Shown: one piece after another, positions 8,091-15,273 of the stretch
Position numbering within the stretch: the first letter of the stretch is position 1
How the letters are laid out: each line of letters begins with the position of its first letter
NCBI GenBank assembly: GCA_937883885.1
Contig: CAKZXL010000121.1
Span: 1 to 17,932 of the forward strand
Direction of reading: 5' to 3'
Length of the DNA stretch: 17,932 nucleotides
DNA from: an uncultured Aquincola sp.
GTDB lineage: Bacteria > Pseudomonadota > Gammaproteobacteria > Burkholderiales > Burkholderiaceae
Program-made: the position numbers and the translations under genes
Notes under the pieces: model-generated
The model's database searches: none
Told to the model about the DNA's origin: nothing
What the model saw: only the letters and a program-made list of their open reading frames with translations

Positions 8091-9305
8091 TCAGCGCGGC
8101 GCAGCGGCGCCGTGCAGGGCCTGGCGGTCGGCGCGGCGCAGCACCGGCACCGAGCCCAGGTCGGGCAGGCCCAGGATGTCTTCGGCCGCCTGCGGGTTGG
8201 ACAGTCGGCGGTCGAAGTACTCGCGCACCGTGGCCACCAGCAGCGACAGCAGCAGCGCACCGCCCGCGGCCACCACCAGCAGGAAGAGCCGCGAGTTCTC
8301 GGGCCGCACCGGCACGTCCGCATAGTCCACCGCGCCCACGTTGATGGCGTTGGCGCTGGCCATGTCGGTGAAGCGGGCGTCGTCGTAGCGGCGGGCGTAG
8401 TCGCGGTAGGCGGTCTCCAGCGCGCCGATCTCCAGCTGCAGGTCGTCCAGCCGCGCCGACTGTGCTTCCAGCCGGCCCAACTGCTCGCGCGCCTGGGCCT
8501 CGGCCCGTTCGATGCGGGCGAGCTTGGCGGTGGCCACCTCCACCTCGTGGTGGCCGCGCTCGAAGCGCTGCAGCAGGCTGTCGATCTCGTCGCGCGCGGT
8601 TTGCTTCTGGCCGCCGAAGTCGCCGATGCGGCGCACCAGGTCACGCTTGGTGTCCTCCACCGCGGCCAGCGACAGGCGCTGCTTCTGCGCCGCCATCTCG
8701 GCGCGCCGGCGCGTCAGGTCGGCCTCGATGGCCTGCATGCGCTCCTGGTAGACCTGGCTGCTGCCGCGGGCCGAGAACACGCGCACATGCTGGGCGATGT
8801 ACTCGTCGATCACCGCGTTGACGATGCGGGCCGCCCACTGCGGGTCGTCGTCGCCGTAGTTGATCTTCAGGATGCTGGAATCGATGGACGGCTTGACCTT
8901 GACGTTCTTCTGCAGCTGCTGGATCCAGCGCTCGCGCGGTGGCTGGGCATACAGCAGGCCCTGCTCCTCCATCCAGGCCTTGCTGGCATCGACCAGGGAC
9001 GACAGCCGACCGGGTTGGCGCGGCCGGTCCTGCGGCTTGAGCTTGTCCACCACGTGGGTCATCACCGTGCGCGACAGCAGGATCTCGGCTTCGGTGTTGA
9101 GCGCCTCGGCCAGGTCCATCGCCGGGCCCAGCGTGGTGCGCAGCACCGGCGGCCGGTTGCGTTCCACCAGCACCTTGGAGGTGGCCGAGTAGCTGGGCGG
9201 CGCCAGGAACACGATGGCCGAGGCCGCCAGCATCACCAGCAGGAACACGCCCAGCAGGCTGGCCTTCCACTTGAAGAGAAACACGAACAGGTCGCGCTTG
9301 GACAT
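8091..9305 (-). CDS. Wzz-type polysaccharide chain-length determinant (no kinase domain)
   Basis: A 404-residue inner-membrane co-polymerase protein. There is a short cytoplasmic N-terminus (MSKRDLFVFLFKWK), a first membrane helix at about 15-34 and a large periplasmic part with charged, coiled-coil-like helices at about 170-300. A proline motif (VPVRPENS) sits before a second helix at about 339-358. The C-terminal tail, EYFDRRLSN followed by ILGLPDLGSVPVLRR, resembles the linker that joins Wzz domains to a tyrosine kinase in Wzc/ExoP proteins, yet here the protein stops after about 45 residues. A separate P-loop protein is encoded 15 bases upstream. That split matches the two-protein arrangement seen in many EPS loci. 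It probably sets chain length and links the polymerase to the export channel. Confidence 0.9.
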   Translation of the reverse strand: MSKRDLFVFLFKWKASLLGVFLLVMLAASAIVFLAPPSYSATSKVLVERNRPPVLRTTLGPAMDLAEALNTEAEILLSRTVMTHVVDKLKPQDRPRQPGRLSSLVDASKAWMEEQGLLYAQPPRERWIQQLQKNVKVKPSIDSSILKINYGDDDPQWAARIVNAVIDEYIAQHVRVFSARGSSQVYQERMQAIEADLTRRRAEMAAQKQRLSLAAVEDTKRDLVRRIGDFGGQKQTARDEIDSLLQRFERGHHEVEVATAKLARIERAEAQAREQLGRLEAQSARLDDLQLEIGALETAYRDYARRYDDARFTDMASANAINVGAVDYADVPVRPENSRLFLLVVAAGGALLLSLLVATVREYFDRRLSNPQAAEDILGLPDLGSVPVLRRADRQALHGAAAPR

Positions 9306-9320
9306 GGCGGCAGCTGGCCC

Positions 9321-9983
9321 TCAGGACAGCGCCCGGTACAGCCGGGCCGGCACCGGAAAGGCGCGCTTGTTGAGGATGAACCCGGCCAGCGCCGGCCCGC
9401 CATGGCGTTGCTCGCGCCGCAGCGCCTCCATCGCTTCGCGGGTGACGTGCGTGGTGTCGATCACCAGCGCGCTGTGCGCCGCCCAGCCGGCCCAGCGCAG
9501 CGGCGCATCGCTGCGCAGGCTGCCGGCGTCGATCACGATGTGCCGGTAGCGCCGGCCCAGCGTGGCCCACAGCTGCGTCCAGGCCGGCGCGCCGGCGGGC
9601 TCGCCCGCACGCGGTGGCGGGCCGGCCAGCTGCAGCAGGTGCAGGCCCAGCGCCGGCAGGTCCAGCAGGTGCGAGTCCAGCTGCTCGCTGCCGGCCTCGG
9701 GCGCCATGGAGGTGGCGGCCACGCCCAGCACGTCGGCGCAGCGCCGGCCCAGCGGCGTGCCGTCCAGCAGCAGCACCGGGCCTTCGCCGCGCCGGGCAGT
9801 GGCCAGCGCGCAGCCCAGTGCCACGGTGGTCACGCCATCGCCGCGACCGATGGCCGTCAGCGCCAGGCTGGCCGCGCCCGCCGCGCCGGCCTGGCCCAGC
9901 AGCCCGGCGCCGAACAGGCGCAGCCGCACCGGCTCGAAGGCCTCCGCGAAGCGGGCGGCCGGGTCGCGGGCGGGGCTGCTCAT
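9321..9983 (-). CDS. CpsD/CapB-like P-loop protein with degenerate Walker A
   Basis: A 220-residue protein of the MinD/CpsD fold, cytoplasmic partner expected for the Wzz-like protein downstream. The P-loop position reads GRGDGVTT (46-53): the family's lysine (GKT/GKS) is replaced by V51, encoded by GTG at 9833-9831. The Walker A' strand VLLLDG keeps D74 and the Walker B strand HIVIDAG keeps D152. A later ALVIDTTHVTREAMEALR and GFILNKR also fit the family. No tyrosine cluster exists at the C-terminus, so autokinase activity of the Wzc/CpsD type looks unlikely. It may be a regulatory or structural pseudo-ATPase, or bind nucleotide in another way. The start ATG overlaps the stop of the export gene by 4 bases (ATGA), implying translational coupling. 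A much longer open frame upstream (to 12143) is a shadow of other genes. Confidence 0.85.
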   Translation of the reverse strand: MSSPARDPAARFAEAFEPVRLRLFGAGLLGQAGAAGAASLALTAIGRGDGVTTVALGCALATARRGEGPVLLLDGTPLGRRCADVLGVAATSMAPEAGSEQLDSHLLDLPALGLHLLQLAGPPPRAGEPAGAPAWTQLWATLGRRYRHIVIDAGSLRSDAPLRWAGWAAHSALVIDTTHVTREAMEALRREQRHGGPALAGFILNKRAFPVPARLYRALS

Positions 9984-11023
9984 CGCACGTTGACGCTGAC
10001 GCCGATGTTGGCGGGCAGCGGCAACATCCGGCGCACGTACTGGTCCACCGCGTCGTTGGCCAGCGCCACCCCGCTCTTGGGCACGTACACCACGTCGTCG
10101 GGCCGCACCGCGATGCGCTGTGCATCCTCGCGCGCGTCGGTCAGCGTGTCGCGCAGGTTCAGCAGCCAGGCGCGCCGGCCCTCGGGCCGCTGGCGGTACA
10201 GCACCACCGACGTGCTCTCGGCGCTGCTGAGCAAGCCACCGGCAGCCGCCACCGCCGACAGCGTGGTCAGCTGCGGCGTGTACTCCACCACGCCGGGCTT
10301 GACCACCTCGCCCATCACGTACACCAGCCGCTGGCGCGCCTGGCGCAGCTTGACGGTGATCTCGAGCCGGTCGCCGAAGGCACGCCGATACGCCTGCACC
10401 ACGTCCTGGCGCACCGCCTCGATCGGCCGCAGCGCATCGACCGGCGCGATGAAGGGCAGCAGCAGCTGGCCGCCTTCGGCGATCTGGAACAGGTTGAGTT
10501 CGGTGCCGCCGTTGTCCGAGCGGCGGTTGATCAGGCTGCGCAGGCGGCCGTCGCCCAGCTGCACGCTGACCACCACCCGTGGGTTGCGGATATAGGCGCG
10601 GCGCAGGCCGGCGGTCACGTCGGCCGCCACCTCGTCGATCGTGCGACCGGCCGCCGCCACCGACCCCACCCCGGCCACGCTGACCGAGCCATCGGGCAAC
10701 ACCAGCGCCTGGTCGGTCAGCAGGTTGGCATGGTCGGCCACCTCCACCCGCAGCCGGTCGTCGACGCCGATGCGGTAGGCCTGCGGCGCGATGGTGGCCG
10801 TGGGGTAGTAGTCCACCTCGATCAGGTCGCCCACCGCCAGCGGCAGCGGCCCCTCTTCCTGCGGCCCCGGCAGCGGCGAGGACACGAAGCTGGGCACCCG
10901 GCTGGCACAGCCGGCCAGGCCGGCCCCCAGCAGGGCCGACAGCAGAGCCGACAGCAGCACGGCGCGCGCGGCGGCCTGCAGCACACCGGCAGCCCGGACG
11001 ATGGAAGGGATGCGGGCGCTCAT
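9980..11023 (-). CDS. Outer-membrane polysaccharide export lipoprotein (Wza/EpsE-like)
   Basis: A 347-residue secreted lipoprotein of the polysaccharide biosynthesis/export family, which forms the outer-membrane channel. A basic N-terminus and a hydrophobic stretch rich in Leu and Ala end in the lipobox LAGC (Cys39 from the ATG used here), predicting cleavage and lipidation. The export domain follows, from about GDLIEVDYYPTATIAPQAYR, and covers about 60-165. An SLBB segment (VYVMGEVVKPGVVEYTPQLT) lies at about 235-265, followed by DDVVYVPKSG. A GTG codon directly before the ATG (11026) could also be the start and would add one residue. The gene begins 9 bases after the flippase stop and overlaps the next gene by 4 bases, so it is mid-operon. 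It should work with the Wzz-like protein to move the finished polymer out. Confidence 0.92.
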   Translation of the reverse strand: MSARIPSIVRAAGVLQAAARAVLLSALLSALLGAGLAGCASRVPSFVSSPLPGPQEEGPLPLAVGDLIEVDYYPTATIAPQAYRIGVDDRLRVEVADHANLLTDQALVLPDGSVSVAGVGSVAAAGRTIDEVAADVTAGLRRAYIRNPRVVVSVQLGDGRLRSLINRRSDNGGTELNLFQIAEGGQLLLPFIAPVDALRPIEAVRQDVVQAYRRAFGDRLEITVKLRQARQRLVYVMGEVVKPGVVEYTPQLTTLSAVAAAGGLLSSAESTSVVLYRQRPEGRRAWLLNLRDTLTDAREDAQRIAVRPDDVVYVPKSGVALANDAVDQYVRRMLPLPANIGVSVNVR

Positions 11024-11032
11024 CACGGGCGG

Positions 11033-12508
11033 TCAGGCCGCGGCATTGACGGCGGGCCGGCGCCACAGCCCCAGCAGTTCGGCCCGCGCCGAGGCGCCCA
11101 CCAGTGGCGAGGCCACCAGCAGCGCCGCCAGCGCGGCCACCAGCAGCGCCTTGGCCACCAGCCACGAAGGCGAAAGCACAGGCGCCGGCCACTGCACCAC
11201 CAGGCAGGCCAGCGCCAGCGACAGCGCCATCAGCGGCAGCGCACGCGTCCAGTCCAGCCGCACCAGCCGGCTGCCCACGCGGGCATTCATCACCAGCGTG
11301 CCCACCAGGCGCACGCCGTTGACCGCCAGCAGCGCCAGCGCGGTGCCCATCGCCCCATGCCGCGCCGCCAGCCAGGCATTGAGCGGGATGCTGGCCAGCA
11401 GCGTGACGCCGGTGACCAGCGGAAAGGCCCAGGTGCGCTGGGTGTAGTGGATGCCCAGCTCCAGGTTGAAGTTGATCGAGGCCAGCACGTAGCACAGCCC
11501 CAGCACCGGCACCAGCTGCACCGCGCCCGCATAGTCGCTGGTGGCCAGCAGCGCCACCAGGTCGGCGCCGAACACCGACAGCGCAAAGGCGCTGAGGCAC
11601 ATCACCAGCACGAACAGCAGCAGCACCCGGTCGTAGACCTGCTGGTCTTCGCCCTTGACCAGGGTCTCGACGCGGCGCACCGCATAGGTCTGCGAGAACG
11701 GCGCGGCGATGAACATCTGCAGCAGCGAAGCAAGCCGGTTGCCCAGCGAATACAGCCCCACCGCCGCGGCACCGGCCGCATGGTGCAGGTAGTAGCGCTC
11801 GACCACGCCCAGCGCCGAGTTGCCCAGCGCCGAAGGCACCAGCGGCAGCCCGAAGCGCACCAGCCGCAGCGCCAGCGGCACGCTGAAATGCAGCCCGGTG
11901 CGCCGCAGGATCAGCACCAGCGCCACCAGCGCGATGCCCCCCATGCTGAGCGCGGTGGCCAGCACCACGCCGATGACGCCCAGCGACCACGCGCCCACCA
12001 GCCACAGGTTGCAGGCCACCAGCGCCACCGCCTTGGCGCAGCACAGCACGAAGTACGTCCGCACCTGCTTGCGCACCACCGCGTAGGCGCACTGCACCTC
12101 GAACAGCGCGATGCAGCCCAGCGCCACCAGCGCCACCGCGCACAGGCCGGTGTGCGCCGACGAGCCCAGCACCGCCTGCGACAGCCAGCGGCCCGCAGGC
12201 CAGGCCAGCAACGCGATGAGCAGGGCCAGGCCGCCCACCAGCAGCAGCACCGTGGCGATGACCCGGTCACGCATCGCGGCGTCGTCGGGGTACTCGAGGT
12301 AGAAGCGGTTCATCGCGCTGGTCAGGCCCAGGCCGCACAGCACCGACAGCACGTCCATCACCGATTGCACCAGCGTGTACAGGCCGAACTCGCCGGGGCT
12401 GAGCACATGCGTGAACAGGGGCAGCAGCGCCAGGCCAGCCACGCGGTTGACCACGTTCGCGATGGCGTAGATGCGGCCATCGCGAACGATGGCGAGAGCT
12501 GCATTCAT
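11033..12508 (-). CDS. Wzx-type polysaccharide flippase (MOP superfamily)
   Basis: A 491-residue integral membrane protein with about 12-14 hydrophobic segments, first gene of the minus-strand export operon. It belongs to the polysaccharide-transporter branch of the MOP superfamily, which moves undecaprenyl-linked repeat units across the inner membrane. Visible hallmarks are an N-terminal amphipathic start leading into RVAGLALLPLFTHVLSPGEF, the GLYTLVQS turn after helix one, and the central FGLPLVPSALGNSALGVVERYYL followed by GLYSLGNRLAS, typical of O-antigen/teichoic-acid exporters. The ATG at 12508 has no strong Shine-Dalgarno. Transcription should begin in the 165-base region shared with the divergent thioesterase operon. 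Substrate is unknown. Confidence 0.9.
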   Translation of the reverse strand: MNAALAIVRDGRIYAIANVVNRVAGLALLPLFTHVLSPGEFGLYTLVQSVMDVLSVLCGLGLTSAMNRFYLEYPDDAAMRDRVIATVLLLVGGLALLIALLAWPAGRWLSQAVLGSSAHTGLCAVALVALGCIALFEVQCAYAVVRKQVRTYFVLCCAKAVALVACNLWLVGAWSLGVIGVVLATALSMGGIALVALVLILRRTGLHFSVPLALRLVRFGLPLVPSALGNSALGVVERYYLHHAAGAAAVGLYSLGNRLASLLQMFIAAPFSQTYAVRRVETLVKGEDQQVYDRVLLLFVLVMCLSAFALSVFGADLVALLATSDYAGAVQLVPVLGLCYVLASINFNLELGIHYTQRTWAFPLVTGVTLLASIPLNAWLAARHGAMGTALALLAVNGVRLVGTLVMNARVGSRLVRLDWTRALPLMALSLALACLVVQWPAPVLSPSWLVAKALLVAALAALLVASPLVGASARAELLGLWRRPAVNAAA

Positions 12509-12673
12509 CGGTCCAACAAGGTGGGGCTGGGTCGCCGGATCGAGGTCAGCTTACCCCGGCATCCCGGGCACCGATCCCCCTATGTTCGACAGCTGCCGCA
12601 CCCTGGCCCGAACCTAGAATTTTTGGGCCAGGCCGCTGATGCCCTTGCATGGATGGCAGGCCGGCAGCCCCTC
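12509..12673. other. Divergent intergenic region between flippase and thioesterase operons
   Basis: These 165 bases separate the start of the minus-strand export operon from the start of the plus-strand thioesterase operon. They are visibly less GC-rich around 12611-12624. They hold an inverted repeat and a candidate -10 (listed separately), plus a short CCCGG/CCGGG repeat near 12556-12569. Coordinated control of both operons from here is inferred from the orientation. Confidence 0.5.
12602..12632. promoter_or_regulatory. Inverted repeat around a -10-like element, candidate operator
   Basis: Left arm CCTGGCCCGAA (12602-12612) and right arm TTTGGGCCAGG (12622-12632) are complementary over 11 bases with one mismatch that would be a G-U pair in RNA. 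The 9-base loop contains TAGAAT (12615-12620), matching five of six bases of the sigma-70 -10. The best -35 (CTGCCG, 12593-12598, spacing 16) is weak. A start of transcription near 12627 would give a leader of about 45 bases before the thioesterase. A weak -35 with a palindrome over the -10 suggests a bound regulator. No oligo-T tail follows, so it is not a typical terminator. Confidence 0.4.
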
Positions 12674-13441
12674 ATGAACCTGCCCTCATCGCCCAGCCCC
12701 TGGCTGCTCAGGGTGCCCCCGCCAAGCTCCGGTGCGTTGCGCCTGTTCTGCCTGCCGCATGCGGGCAGCGGCGCCGCCGCCTATGCCGGCTGGGCGTCGG
12801 CATTGGGGCCGCAGATCGAGTTGATGCCGGTGCAGCCGCCGGGCCGCGAGACCCGCCTGCAGGAGCCGCCGCATGCCGACATGGCCTGCCTGGTGCAGGC
12901 GATGGTGCAGGCCATCGGGCCCTGGTGCCGCGGGCCTTACGCAGTGTTCGGCCACAGCATGGGCGCGCACGTGGCGCATGCGCTGGTGCTGCGGCTGCAG
13001 GCCGAGGGGCATGAGCTGCCGCAGCTGCTGATCGCCTCCGGCGCGCGCGCGCCGCACCTGCCGGCGCGCCGGCCGCTGCTGTGCGAGATGCCCGATGCGC
13101 AGCTGGCCGCCGCGATCGAGGAGCGCTACGGCGCCCGCTTCGAGCCCGAGCTGCGCGAGCTGCTGCTGATGACCCTGCCCACGCTGCGCGCCGACCTGCG
13201 GGTGGTGGAAATGCGCGAGCCGATGGCGCTGGCGCCGCTGGCGGTGCCCTTGCTGGTGCTGGCCGGCGCCAGCGATGCCAGCGTGCCCTTGCCCGATGCG
13301 CGGGCCTGGGAAGGGCACACCACCGAGCACTTCGAGCTGAAGGTGTTCCCGGGCGGGCACTTCTTTCCCACCACCCAGCGCGAAGCGGTGCTCGGCTGCC
13401 TGCGCCGTGCGCTGGGCCGGTGGCAAGGGGCGTGGGCATGA
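12674..13441 (+). CDS. Type II thioesterase for the peptide synthetase
   Basis: A 255-residue alpha/beta hydrolase of the GrsT/type II thioesterase family. Such enzymes act in the cytoplasm, removing wrong or stalled acyl groups from carrier-protein phosphopantetheine arms. The catalytic triad is visible: S95 in FGHSMGAH, D201 in AGASDASVP and H229 in FPGGHFF. The N-terminal LFCLPHAGSGAAAYAGWA and VQPPGRETR are also standard for the family, and the length is normal. An in-frame ATG seven codons upstream (12653) is possible; neither start has a clear Shine-Dalgarno, and I prefer 12674 because the family homology begins shortly after it. The stop overlaps the next start by 4 bases. Its natural client is the synthetase at 1-5411, more than 7 kb away across the export operon. 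Confidence 0.93.
   Translation: MNLPSSPSPWLLRVPPPSSGALRLFCLPHAGSGAAAYAGWASALGPQIELMPVQPPGRETRLQEPPHADMACLVQAMVQAIGPWCRGPYAVFGHSMGAHVAHALVLRLQAEGHELPQLLIASGARAPHLPARRPLLCEMPDAQLAAAIEERYGARFEPELRELLLMTLPTLRADLRVVEMREPMALAPLAVPLLVLAGASDASVPLPDARAWEGHTTEHFELKVFPGGHFFPTTQREAVLGCLRRALGRWQGAWA
13425..13430 (+). promoter_or_regulatory. Ribosome binding site of the phosphopantetheinyl transferase
   Basis: AAGGGG lies inside the end of the thioesterase gene, 7 bases before the ATG at 13438. It fixes the start within a frame that stays open to 13081, the upstream part being a thioesterase shadow. Confidence 0.55.
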
Positions 13442-14250
13442 GCGGCCTGCCAGGGGCCCATGACGTGCAGTTGTGGACCATCGCGCTGGACGCACCCGGC
13501 AGCGGCGAAGCGGCCGACTGGCGCTGCCTGGAACCTGCCGAGCAGGCACGCGCCGCGCGGCTGGTGTTCGCGGCCGACCGCCGCCGCTTCATCGCACGGC
13601 GGGCCGCGCTGCGGCGCCTGGTGGCCCGGCGCACCGGGGCCGAACCGGCGGCGCTGCGCTGGGCCTGCGGCCGCTTCGGGCGGCTCCGGCTTCCAGGGCA
13701 CCAGCTGGACTTCAGCCTGTCGCACCGCGGCGAGCGGGCCTTGATCGCGCTGGCCGGCAGCGGCCGGCCGGGGCCGTGTCCGCCGCAGCGCCTGGGCATC
13801 GACCTGGAGCGCATCGCGCCCGGCCATGCCGAGCCCGCCATGCTGCAGGCGCACCTGGCGGCCGATGCGCTGGCCCCCTGCAGCGCCGCGCTGCAGGCCG
13901 GCCAGTCCCGGCCCTTCTTCCGCTGGTGGACGGTGATCGAAGCCATGGCCAAGGCCCGCGGCACCGGGCTGGCTGAAGAACCGCCGGTGCCGGCTGCCGC
14001 AGCCTGGCTGCACGGCCCGGTGCAGCTGCCCGATGAAGAGGGCCTGCCCTGGCACTGGCAACTGCAGGGCTGGGACCTGGCCGCCGGCCATGTGGCCGCG
14101 CTGGTGTGCGGCCAGCCCACGGCGGCGCTGGCGCCGCCGCTTCAGTGGCAACACCCGGTCGGGCCCGACCTGCAACCCTGCGCAGCGGCCACGCCCGTGC
14201 CGCCCCTGCCCTGGCAGCCGCCAGGCCGCCTGCCATGCACGCCGGCCTGA
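13438..14250 (+). CDS. Sfp-type 4'-phosphopantetheinyl transferase
   Basis: A 270-residue enzyme of the Sfp/Gsp family, which transfers phosphopantetheine from CoA to the carrier-protein serine (here presumably S1231 of the synthetase). Family marks in order: arginine-rich N-terminal FAADRRRFIARRAALRRL, DFSLSHRGERALIA, the Mg-binding LGIDLERI (Asp and Glu both present), and FFRWWTVIEAMAKARGTGL. In the last motif the usual W-x-x-K-E-A reads W-T-V-I-E-A: the lysine before the metal-binding Glu is Ile, while the Glu and the downstream Lys are kept. A proline-rich tail of about 40 residues (LQWQHPVG to the end) is unlike the family core. The start overlaps the thioesterase stop (ATGA) and the end overlaps the deacetylase start by 16 bases. 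Confidence 0.88.
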   Translation: MSGLPGAHDVQLWTIALDAPGSGEAADWRCLEPAEQARAARLVFAADRRRFIARRAALRRLVARRTGAEPAALRWACGRFGRLRLPGHQLDFSLSHRGERALIALAGSGRPGPCPPQRLGIDLERIAPGHAEPAMLQAHLAADALAPCSAALQAGQSRPFFRWWTVIEAMAKARGTGLAEEPPVPAAAAWLHGPVQLPDEEGLPWHWQLQGWDLAAGHVAALVCGQPTAALAPPLQWQHPVGPDLQPCAAATPVPPLPWQPPGRLPCTPA

Positions 14251-15272
14251 GCCTGCCGCGGCAGCTGCGCAAGCTGTGCAGCCCGCTGGGCTACCACAGC
14301 GGGGCCTGTGCGCTGCAGTGGCGCCGGCTGGCCCGCCAGCGCGGGCTGACGGCGGTGCTCTGCTACCACCGGGTGCTGGCCAGCCGCCAGCGGCGCAAGG
14401 CGGGCATGACGGTGGACGAAGGCATCACCTCGGCCACCTTCGAAGCGCAGATCCGCTTCATGCTGCGCCACTTCGAGCCCGTCACGCCATCGCAGGCCTT
14501 GCAGCCGGGCGCGGGGCGCCCGCGCTTTGCCGTCACCTTCGACGACGGCTATGCCGACAACTTCCTGGTGGCGGCGCCCATTCTGCGGCGGCTGGGCGTG
14601 CCGGCGGCGTTCTACGTGGTCAGCGGCTACGTGGGCAGCCACCGCCGCTTCTGGTGGGACCGCCTGGCCGCGCTGCTGCGCGAGGCGCCCGCCGGCCGCC
14701 TGCCCTGCGACGGCCTGCTGCCGGGCACCGACCTGCCCGAGCAGCTGCCGCTGACCACCGAGGCCGAACGCCGCGACGCCACCGAGCGCCTGGGCGCTGC
14801 AATGCGCCGGCGGCCCACGACCGAACTGCCCGCCGTGCTGGACCGACTGGCCGCCCGCCTGCAGGTGCAGGAGCGGCCCGCCGAAGGCGATGCGCTGATG
14901 GACTGGGCCCAGCTGCGCACGCTGGCCGGGCAAGGCTTCGAGATCGGCGCGCATTCGGCCGACCACCTCAACCTGGCGCAGGTGGACGCGCAGGAGCTCG
15001 AGCGGCAGGGGGCCGGTGCCAAGCGGTGCATCGAGCGCGAGACCGGCCAGCCGGTGGCCACCTTCGCCTACCCCTACGGCGGGCCGGACCATTGCAACGA
15101 GGCGGTGCGGGCCGCCGTGCGGCGCGCCGGCTACCAGGGCGCCTACACCGCGATCGACGGCGTGATCACCGGCCAGCAGGAGCCCACCGCCCTGCCCCGC
15201 GTGGCGCTGAACTGGCCGCTGGGCTTTGCCTGCGCGCACAACATCGACAACGCCATCCGGGCGAGCATCTGA
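14235..15272 (+). CDS. NodB-type polysaccharide deacetylase, probably cytoplasmic
   Basis: A 345-residue carbohydrate esterase family 4 protein that would remove N- or O-acetyl groups from a sugar precursor or glycan. It shows AVLCYHRVL near the N-terminus, the catalytic/metal motif VTFDDGYADN (D103, D104), metal ligands in AHSADH (H240, H244) and FAYPYGG (277-283). About 135 residues separate motifs one and two, longer than in minimal NodB domains; this region may hold extra helices. No signal peptide or membrane segment is visible, so action on cytoplasmic nucleotide- or lipid-linked sugars is likely. The ATG lies within the end of the transferase gene, and the stop is one base from the next ATG. 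A cytoplasmic deacetylase could expose a free amine, but its substrate is unknown. Confidence 0.88.
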   Translation: MHAGLSLPRQLRKLCSPLGYHSGACALQWRRLARQRGLTAVLCYHRVLASRQRRKAGMTVDEGITSATFEAQIRFMLRHFEPVTPSQALQPGAGRPRFAVTFDDGYADNFLVAAPILRRLGVPAAFYVVSGYVGSHRRFWWDRLAALLREAPAGRLPCDGLLPGTDLPEQLPLTTEAERRDATERLGAAMRRRPTTELPAVLDRLAARLQVQERPAEGDALMDWAQLRTLAGQGFEIGAHSADHLNLAQVDAQELERQGAGAKRCIERETGQPVATFAYPYGGPDHCNEAVRAAVRRAGYQGAYTAIDGVITGQQEPTALPRVALNWPLGFACAHNIDNAIRASI

Positions 15273-15273
15273 G

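Noticed and set aside
8091..9983. Wzc-like tyrosine autokinase split into two genes
   Set aside because: The P-loop lysine and the C-terminal Tyr cluster are both missing, so I do not call a kinase.
6366..10595. A 1409-codon open frame on the plus strand
   Set aside because: It runs antisense to the polymerase, chain-length, CpsD-like and export genes and shows the same His/Gln/Arg-rich composition with no domain.
9984..12143. Long upstream extension of the CpsD-like frame
   Set aside because: It overlaps the flippase and export lipoprotein genes in another frame. The ATGA junction at 9980-9983 gives a proper start.
12602..12632. Rho-independent terminator
   Set aside because: The stem has no T-run after it on either strand, the T-rich part is inside the loop and right arm, and it lies upstream of both genes rather than downstream.
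12600..12640. Sigma-54 promoter (TGGCCC near the palindrome)
   Set aside because: No GC at the -12 position with correct spacing on either strand.
9614..12673. Long upstream extension of the thioesterase frame
   Set aside because: The extension is antisense to the export operon. Thioesterase homology begins just after 12674.
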